A stretch of DNA of 64,000 nucleotides from NCBI GenBank assembly GCA_045542595.1, contig JAZQLI010000023.1, positions 5,975 through 69,974 on the forward strand, in the 5' to 3' direction. Position numbers and translations under genes: made by a program. The DNA comes from Scatosoma sp045542595. GTDB taxonomy: Bacteria > Bacillota > Clostridia > Christensenellales > Borkfalkiaceae. Of the stretch, positions 58,527 through 64,000 are shown piece by piece (positions within the stretch are counted from its first letter, which is position 1; each line of letters starts with the position of its first letter). The notes beneath the pieces were generated by a model. The model saw nothing but the letters and a program-made list of their open reading frames with translations. It was not told the DNA's origin and searched no databases.

Positions 58527-59141
58527 CTAACAACCGCAACAGGTATTGAAGAAACAGTCTACGCAAAGGCAAGCGTAGCAATACATACAGCATTCCGTAC
58601 ACGCATTTCCACCCATTTGCGGACCGTCTTCATACGAATCGTCCTTGTTCGAATAGGGATTTTGCGTTTGCCCTGCAGACTGTTTTTGATATTCGTTTCT
58701 CGCGTTCATTTTACCGTACGCATTGCGGTATTTCACGTTATCGGGGTCCATTTGCATAGCGATTTCCAGTTGTTTTTTACTGTCGTTCGTCCAGTTTTTC
58801 TTATAGAATACCACTGCTTGGAGATAATGCCATTCGGCAGAGCGTTCGTTGCATTCGTCCAAACGGGCTTGAGCTTCCGAAATTTTATCCGCTTTTAAAA
58901 GCGCGGTAATTTCTTCATACGTGTTATCCCCTTGCGTGTTACGGCTTTGTTCCTTTCGCTCCGCCATAATTTCGTTATACGCCACTTGCACGTTGGTGAG
59001 CATTTTCGCCGCTTCGTTACCCGCTTCGCCGTCTTGCCATCTTTCTTCGGCGTATTTTTCTTTCAACGCTTGAAAGCGCGCCGTAATCTCTTCGTCCGTC
59101 GCGTCTTTATTTACACCGAGCAGTTCGTAATATTCGTTCAT
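58527..59141 (-). CDS. J-domain-like protein with a Cys-rich tail, HPD motif missing
   Basis: 204 residues. The first 65 have the fold pattern of a DnaJ J domain (NEYYELLGVNKDATDEEITARFQALKEKY...ANEAAKMLTNVQVAYNEI), but the HPD tripeptide between helices II and III is replaced by AEERWQDG, so it should not stimulate DnaK. A TPR-like middle (AEWHYLQAVVFYKK, AMQMDPDNVKYRNAYGKM) is followed by a tail with ten Cys in about 25 residues (ACTECCMYC to CCGC). The neighbour upstream is a DUF5685 gene, a recurrent pair in gut Clostridia. Confidence 0.8.
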   Translation of the reverse strand: MNEYYELLGVNKDATDEEITARFQALKEKYAEERWQDGEAGNEAAKMLTNVQVAYNEIMAERKEQSRNTQGDNTYEEITALLKADKISEAQARLDECNERSAEWHYLQAVVFYKKNWTNDSKKQLEIAMQMDPDNVKYRNAYGKMNARNEYQKQSAGQTQNPYSNKDDSYEDGPQMGGNACTECCMYCYACLCVDCFFNTCCGC

Positions 59142-59195
59142 TTCTATCTCCTGTTATTTACGTCTTTCGTAATAGTATCTGCCTTTTTTAATCGA

Positions 59196-60062
59196 TTATT
59201 TCTTTTTACACGCACACTTTTGCGGTTTTTCCATAACTTGTTTCGTCATTGTCGGCAAGCCGCGAAGTAGCACGTTATCCACCAAGTCCCGATTGAATAA
59301 AAAACGGATTTGCGACATATTTTCGCGAATATCAATAAAGAGCGAATGGAATACAAACCGCACTTCGTCGCCGTTTTTCCCTTCTAACAGCGCCCTTTTA
59401 TTCTCTTCGTTAAACGCACGGATAAAGGGGTTGTACGCGCCCTTTTTCTTGTCCTTATCGTAATCGTCCAACGCGTCGATAAGGTATATCCATTTCCCTA
59501 TCGCGTAAAACAAATTCCGCGTGTTTGCAGTGGATTTCTCTCCTAAAGCATACTCGGAAAATTCCGCAATCATCGTCGCGGTGGCGTCCGCAGCTCTATC
59601 GATACTCTCCGTTTGCGCACGTTCCGTTTGACTTTGCAAGCGCATATTTTCGTGAACGATTTTTTCTATTTCGGGATAGCGTTTTTTTGCCCGTTTATAA
59701 CCGCTTTGAAACCACACTCTTTTTGCCTTACCCCTATCCCCGTCTTGAATATCGTCCTGAATTTTATAATACACGAGTATAGTATTCAACGCGCCGAGTT
59801 TTTGGGTAAGCTCGTCTACTTCCGCCATTTGACGGGTACGAATGCAATGCGTTAAACAATGCTGTTTTTCTATTTTTACGTCTTGACCTGCAATATTATG
59901 CAATAATACCGATAAAAAGGTAACGTCGTAGGAAAGCCCCATACGCGCCGCGTTACCGCAAACTTTGCCTATGCCCTTGCACAAGCCGCAATACATAGCG
60001 TGATACAACGTATCGTCTTTTACATATAAATACGGCGTATCCGCGCGCACGTAACCGAACAT
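59196..60062 (-). CDS. DUF5685-family protein
   Basis: About 288 residues. MFGYVRADTPYLYVKDDTLYHAMYCGLCKGIGKVCGNAARMGLSYD is the family start, with Cys positions suited to metal binding, and the middle has YKIQDDIQDGD and IYLIDALDDYDKD, Asp-rich helices similar to isoprenoid-synthase-like all-alpha proteins. The C-terminus ends KCACKKK. The start at 60060-60062 has AAAGGAGAG upstream. The function is unknown. Confidence 0.82.
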   Translation of the reverse strand: MFGYVRADTPYLYVKDDTLYHAMYCGLCKGIGKVCGNAARMGLSYDVTFLSVLLHNIAGQDVKIEKQHCLTHCIRTRQMAEVDELTQKLGALNTILVYYKIQDDIQDGDRGKAKRVWFQSGYKRAKKRYPEIEKIVHENMRLQSQTERAQTESIDRAADATATMIAEFSEYALGEKSTANTRNLFYAIGKWIYLIDALDDYDKDKKKGAYNPFIRAFNEENKRALLEGKNGDEVRFVFHSLFIDIRENMSQIRFLFNRDLVDNVLLRGLPTMTKQVMEKPQKCACKKK

Positions 60063-60136
60063 AACTCTCCTTTTTCTACGGGTACATACCCCTTTACAAT
60101 GAACGCCGCGACTGTTTCCGTCCACGGCGCTAAATC

Positions 60137-60165
60137 ATTATAACACGGTTTTGGTAAAAAAGCAA
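60137..60165 (-). promoter_or_regulatory. promoter of the DUF5685/J-protein run
   Basis: On the minus strand TTGCTT (60160-60165), 17 bp, TATAAT (60137-60142). Confidence 0.72.
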
Positions 60166-60232
60166 CGTACAAACCCCTATTTCACGGGAAATGACGGCAA
60201 CTTTCACCTATTTAACAAAAATCCGTTTGTTT

Positions 60233-61780
60233 TTACTTCTTCATTTCGGGTACAGGCACGATATTGCCGTCGGCAAAATGTAAAATTTCCGCCGACATAG
60301 CAGCCAAATCGTTCTCCACCACCGTCTTAAAACGGATAGGACGATAGCGTAAATCGGTAAGGCTCTTAGGCGGTTTCATAGCGGTGAGCAAATGCAAACG
60401 CTTGATGCCCTTGAAACTGTCCTTCACGTCGTTGCCTGAAAGAGCGTATAAAACGTCTTGAGGGAATTTATACGGGTTCGCCGTGGACAGCACAACCGTA
60501 TGCGTTTTATCCCAGTCCTTTTCGTCTTCTTTGCCCTTATTGAGTTTTTCTTGGAAGCGCGCGTATACGGCAAGTGCAACGCCCGTATGCGTATCCATAG
60601 CATAGCCGTATTCGTCAAACACTTCGTACATTGCTTCGATAGTATCGTCTTCGCTGGCAAACCCACCGAAAAATTCTTCGTCTAAAATCGCTTTTTCTTT
60701 TTCCGTAATAGAATACTCTTTCTTCTCCGCCAAGTCTTGCATGCGTTGTGCCGTAAGCTTGGCGTTTCTGCCGCTAATTTCAAACAACAAACGCTCTAAG
60801 TTAGACGAAACGAGTATATCCATCGACGGCGACATTGTACGGAAGAAATTTCTCTTTACGTCGTACACGCCTTTTTCGAAAAAGTCTGCAAGTACCTTAT
60901 TGCGGTTGGACGCACAAATGAGTTTTCTCACAGGCAACCCCATTTGCTTTGCATACCAGCCAGCCAAAATATCCCCAAAGTTTCCCGTGGGTACGACGAA
61001 ATCGATTTTATCCCCCATTTCAATTTGACGGGAAGTGAGTAAATCGAGATACGCGGAGAAATAATAGGCGATTTGCGGCGCTAAACGACCGAAGTTGATT
61101 GAATTTGCGCTGGAAAGGCGCACGCCCTTTTCTTTTAATTGCGCATTAAATTCTTCCGAGGCAAACATACGCTTTACAGCGCGTTGACAATCGTCAAAAT
61201 TCCCTTTTACCGCCGCAACGAATACGTTATTCCCGCCCTGTGCACACATTTGCAAGCGTTGCATTTTCGCCACGCCTTCGTCGGGATAGAAAACCGCCAC
61301 TTTCGTGCCCGGTACGTCGCGAAAACCTTCGAGCGCCGCCTTGCCCGTATCGCCGCTCGTTGCAGCTAAAATAAGCACTTCGTCGTTTGTACCCGTTACT
61401 TCCAAACTCTTTTTTAAAAGGTAGGGAAGCACGGTAAGCGCCATATCCTTAAAGGCACACGTAGGGCCGTGGAATAATTCTAAAATGAACATTTTTTCGT
61501 CGATTTTCACTACGGGAGCAGGGTCGTCGCCGGTAAAGGTGGAGTATGCTTTTTCGCAAGCTTCCAACAAATAATCCGCGCCCAAATCGTCAGCGAGATA
61601 TTTCCCTAAGACAAACGCCGCGCGTTCGGGATACGTCATTTGCGCCATTTTCTCCATTTCTTCTACGGAGACGGTGGGGAATTTTTCGGGGACAAACAAT
61701 CCTCCGTTTTTCGCAAGTCCTTGTACGATTGCCTGCGCGCCCGTTACTTTTTCACCGCCTCTGGTGCTGATAAAATACAT
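60233..61780 (-). CDS. thrC: Threonine synthase
   Basis: PLP enzyme that converts phosphohomoserine to threonine. MYFISTRGG starts the long-form family, the PLP lysine is in LFHGPTCAFKDMALTVLPYLL, and FVPTGNFGDILAGWYAKQMG binds the phosphate. 515 residues fits the long class shared with yeast and E. coli. No hom or thrB gene is adjacent. Ribosome site AGGTAGG precedes the ATG. Confidence 0.96.
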   Translation of the reverse strand: MYFISTRGGEKVTGAQAIVQGLAKNGGLFVPEKFPTVSVEEMEKMAQMTYPERAAFVLGKYLADDLGADYLLEACEKAYSTFTGDDPAPVVKIDEKMFILELFHGPTCAFKDMALTVLPYLLKKSLEVTGTNDEVLILAATSGDTGKAALEGFRDVPGTKVAVFYPDEGVAKMQRLQMCAQGGNNVFVAAVKGNFDDCQRAVKRMFASEEFNAQLKEKGVRLSSANSINFGRLAPQIAYYFSAYLDLLTSRQIEMGDKIDFVVPTGNFGDILAGWYAKQMGLPVRKLICASNRNKVLADFFEKGVYDVKRNFFRTMSPSMDILVSSNLERLLFEISGRNAKLTAQRMQDLAEKKEYSITEKEKAILDEEFFGGFASEDDTIEAMYEVFDEYGYAMDTHTGVALAVYARFQEKLNKGKEDEKDWDKTHTVVLSTANPYKFPQDVLYALSGNDVKDSFKGIKRLHLLTAMKPPKSLTDLRYRPIRFKTVVENDLAAMSAEILHFADGNIVPVPEMKK

Positions 61781-61804
61781 AATGGTTTACCTACCTTTCG
61801 TAAG

Positions 61805-61833
61805 ATTATACGTTTTTGCTTTTTAACGCGCAA
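61805..61833 (-). promoter_or_regulatory. thrC promoter
   Basis: On the minus strand TTGCGC (61828-61833), 17 bp, TATAAT (61805-61810). The leader is under 25 nt, so no T-box or riboswitch fits. Confidence 0.65.
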
Positions 61834-61938
61834 AAACCACAGCCGCTTATCGGCTGTCGCTTTATCGCGCTTTTCCCCCACGCTTTTATATATGCAAGTG
61901 CATATTGAAATCGCCGAACGGAAAACACCGTTCGGCGA
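61832..61938 (-). terminator. two stem-loops ending the P-loop gene transcript
   Basis: TCGCCGAACGG/CCGTTCGGCGA (61911-61938) with a weak T-tract, then ACAGCCG/CGGCTGT (61839-61857) followed by GGTTTTTG on the minus strand. Confidence 0.65.
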
Positions 61939-61947
61939 ACTTTTCCA

Positions 61948-62355
61948 TTAAAGATATTTGGTTACGAAATCGGGCAGTTCTTCTTTCGTTGCCGAAACGG
62001 ATACCGTAATTACTACGCTATCGTTTTTCGCTACCTTATCCAACATATAGAAGAATGCCGCAAGTTCTTGTACGGGCTTGCCTGCAATTCTCACTACACC
62101 GTCGATAAATACGTACTCGTTATCGTAATTACCTGCGATAACGCCTTTAACAAATCCGCAAAGCGCCGCTTCGCCTGCCACGTCGTATTCGCTAACGTCG
62201 ATAAAACGTACCGCTCTATCTAAATCATACATACCGCGCTTACTGTCGGTAACAAAAATCAAATGACCTTTCGCTTCTTTCACTGCCGCGTTTGCCGCGT
62301 CAATCATCATCTTGGTTTTTCCTGTACCTTTTGCGCCGTAAATTACTTTAATCAT
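61948..62355 (-). CDS. Small P-loop nucleotide-binding protein, unknown function
   Basis: 135 residues. Walker A GAKGTGKT at residues 7-14 follows the first strand MIKVIY, and YVFIDG (about residues 80-86) is a Walker B-like strand. The rest alternates strand and helix, as in a minimal P-loop NTPase core. No partner domain is present. GGGAGG lies five bases before the ATG. It follows the aminotransferase after a terminator, so it is probably expressed separately. Confidence 0.75.
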   Translation of the reverse strand: MIKVIYGAKGTGKTKMMIDAANAAVKEAKGHLIFVTDSKRGMYDLDRAVRFIDVSEYDVAGEAALCGFVKGVIAGNYDNEYVFIDGVVRIAGKPVQELAAFFYMLDKVAKNDSVVITVSVSATKEELPDFVTKYL

Positions 62356-62502
62356 ATATAATCCTCCCAGATTTTAATCGTACGAACCGAAAGTAAGAGA
62401 GTTTTTCCTTCGGTTTATTATAGTTTACCAAATTTTTCACATAATTTCAAGGGGTTTTCGAAAAAAAGTTTGGCTTTTTATAAAAAATTTTTCTTCTTAT
62501 AC

Positions 62503-62530
62503 AAAAAACGGGCTTTTTCGCCCGTTTTTT
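62503..62530 (-). terminator. aminotransferase terminator
   Basis: AAAAAACGGGC pairs with GCCCGTTTTTT around TTTTTC, just after the aminotransferase stop. Confidence 0.88.
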
Positions 62531-62564
62531 TTCGGTTGCCGTTTGTATGCAATGGTTTTTTCCG

Positions 62565-63764
62565 TTATTGTAAACCGTCCACAAACTTTTTAATACGTTT
62601 TAACCCTTCTTCCAAATCCGCGTCGGAAAGCGCGTAGGAAAGACGAACGCAATCGTCCGCGCCAAACGATACTCCGGGTACGGTTGCCACCTTTTCCGCT
62701 TCTAACAATACGTCTGCAAATTCGACAGAGTTTGTAATCGCTTTGCCGTTATAACTCTTGCCGTACAAACCGCCGACAACAAGCATTACGTAAAACGCGC
62801 CGTCGGGCTCGATTGCCTGCACGCCGTCGATATCCGCAATCAGCTTTAACAACTTCGCGCGGCGGCCATCAAATACGTTTACCATTTCTTGAATTTCTTC
62901 TTCCGACGAAGCGAGTGCTTCAATAGTCGCGTATTGCGAAATGGAGCAAGCGTTGCTAGTTGCGTGGCTTTGGAAGGAATCTATCGCCTTTGCGATATCC
63001 TTCGGCGCGGCAAGATACCCCACGCGCCAGCCCGTCATTGCATACGTTTTGGATACACCGTTGACGGTAATTGTCAAATCTTTCATTTTCTCGCTGCATT
63101 TTGCAATGGAAAACGGCTTCACACCGTTATAGCAAAGCTTTTCGTAAATTTCGTCCGCAAGCACGAAAATTTCCGCTTCTTCGCACACCTTGGCTATCGC
63201 ACGCACTTCTTCTTCGTTATACACCGCGCCCGTAGGGTTAGACGGCGAATTGAAAATAAGCATTTTCGTCTTGGGCGTAATCGCTTTTTTTAACTCTTCC
63301 GCGGAAAATTTAAATTTATTTTCCTTTTTACAATCGATATACACGGGCGTAGCACCGCAAACCTTTACCACTTCGGGATAGGTAAGCCAGTACGGCGCAG
63401 GAATAATCACTTCGTCCCCTTCTTCCAAAACGGCATAGCACGCGTTAAAAATGGAATGTTTCGCGCCGTTGGAAACGATAATTTGCGACGGTTCGTAATC
63501 TAACCCGTTATCGTGGGCGAATTTTGCGCAAATCGCCTTACGCAAAGGCAACAACCCCGACGACGGCGTATACTTGGTAAATCCGTTATCCAGCGCGGTT
63601 TTTGCCGCTTGTATAATATGTTCGGGCGTGTTGAAATCAGGCTCGCCCACACCGAACGAAACCACGTTCTCGCCAGCCATTTTCATCGCTTTTGCCTTTG
63701 CCGAAATCGCCAACGTCAACGAAGGCGCTAAGGTGGACATTCTCTTTGCGATTCTGTTCTTCAT
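62565..63764 (-). CDS. Class I/II pyridoxal-phosphate aminotransferase (aspartate aminotransferase-like)
   Basis: 399 residues. VVSFGVGEPDFNTPEHI, IFNSPSNPTGAVY, LADEIYEKL and the PLP lysine in VNGVSKTYAMTGWRVGYLAAP are those of subgroup I-gamma aspartate aminotransferases (prephenate or glutamate aminotransferase activity is also seen in this group). It is likely to supply aspartate or aromatic amino acids. GGAGAG precedes the ATG. Confidence 0.93.
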   Translation of the reverse strand: MKNRIAKRMSTLAPSLTLAISAKAKAMKMAGENVVSFGVGEPDFNTPEHIIQAAKTALDNGFTKYTPSSGLLPLRKAICAKFAHDNGLDYEPSQIIVSNGAKHSIFNACYAVLEEGDEVIIPAPYWLTYPEVVKVCGATPVYIDCKKENKFKFSAEELKKAITPKTKMLIFNSPSNPTGAVYNEEEVRAIAKVCEEAEIFVLADEIYEKLCYNGVKPFSIAKCSEKMKDLTITVNGVSKTYAMTGWRVGYLAAPKDIAKAIDSFQSHATSNACSISQYATIEALASSEEEIQEMVNVFDGRRAKLLKLIADIDGVQAIEPDGAFYVMLVVGGLYGKSYNGKAITNSVEFADVLLEAEKVATVPGVSFGADDCVRLSYALSDADLEEGLKRIKKFVDGLQ

Positions 63765-63800
63765 AGGTATCTCTCCATAGTCTTTATTTTTTCCTATACT

Positions 63801-63829
63801 ATTCTATCTTGTTTTCAAAAATAATGCAA
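63801..63829 (-). promoter_or_regulatory. promoter of the aminotransferase
   Basis: On the minus strand TTGCAT (63824-63829), 17 bp, TAGAAT (63801-63806). Confidence 0.65.
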
Positions 63830-63929
63830 CTACTTTTATGCCAAAAACGCAAAAATAATCGAAAAGATTATTAAAAAATAGTTTATCAATTTGTTTTATC
63901 GATTGTTATAAACGATATTTTTGACTATA

Positions 63930-64000
63930 AAACCGCACGCGGGACCCATACCCCCGGGGGGTTTTTGGGTTTTTTTTTTTTTTTTTTTGGAGAGGGCAGG
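63930..64000. other. Low-complexity end of the window, likely poor sequence
   Basis: A GC-rich stretch with runs of C and G (near 63952-63961) is followed by 19 consecutive T residues (63970-63988) and a purine-rich end. This composition is unlike the rest of the window. I see no gene in 63830-64000. Confidence 0.6.

Noticed and set aside
61781..61804. T-box or threonine attenuator before thrC
   Set aside because: The predicted leader is under 25 nt and the nearby hairpins lie upstream of the promoter.

Overview
The window looks like chromosomal DNA from an anaerobic, low-to-moderate GC Gram-positive bacterium of the Clostridia, probably an uncultured gut lineage. The evidence is the yicC-gmk-rpoZ-priA-def-fmt-rsmB-rlmN-rpe order, a FakA/DegV fatty-acid kinase system, Asp23, oxygen-defence proteins of anaerobes (superoxide reductase and a flavin reductase-rubredoxin fusion), the indolepyruvate:ferredoxin oxidoreductase operon, and very regular TTGACA-17-TATAAT promoters. 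I cannot place it more finely without a database. I see no prophage, plasmid, insertion sequence, CRISPR array or recognised defence island. A gene for MinE-like protein, a pseudo-rhomboid and a HPD-less J protein are the least standard protein products.

Layout. 1-6.7 kb: 5' part of metK (minus), then rightward genes: a PflA-like radical SAM protein, an ABC-F ATPase, an SPFH membrane protein with a ribbon-helix-helix partner, tRNA-Ser(UGA) and a membrane-anchored extracellular protein. 6.8-11.8 kb: accessory transport and regulation: a DMT permease, a divergent XRE regulator/Cys-rich protein pair with twin operators, an MFS permease, an SLC13-type permease and a QueG-like ferredoxin protein. 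11.8-20.9 kb: a leftward arginine operon argG-H-C-J-B-D-F, followed by an aldose epimerase and a DUF1653 gene. 21-29.2 kb: trmO, degV, a MinE-like gene with minD, hisIE with a damaged HisI half, recG, fakA and asp23. 29.4-45 kb: rpmB, a MATE exporter, the long yicC-to-rpe housekeeping operon, ligA and pcrA. 45-53.7 kb: rpsU, the oxidative-stress pair, an ACT-luxS-nitroreductase-isomerase operon, and a thioesterase-iorA-iorB-paaK operon. 53.8-64 kb: rluA, membrane proteins, rlmD, a J-protein/DUF5685 pair, thrC, a small P-loop protein and an aminotransferase. The last ~70 bases look like poor contig-end sequence.

The most unusual signal is not a protein. Three intergenic gaps inside leftward operons (argG/argH, ligA/pcrA, paaK/ACT gene) carry copies of one dispersed element. 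Each copy has an inner 6-bp hairpin with the invariant loop ATAGAC, an outer stem at exactly the same distance, and a conserved ATRCAAG box about 27 nt upstream. Stem bases change in a compensatory way between copies, which argues for a selected structure. At 49.2-49.5 kb the element is preceded by 38-bp hairpin units in a 117-bp duplication. A second, unrelated 34-bp repeat flanks a 13-bp hairpin near 56.3 kb.

Transcription signals are clear enough to correct several starts (MFS, trmO, def, priA, argG, recG) and to suggest leaderless mRNAs for the radical SAM gene, the XRE regulator and pcrA.
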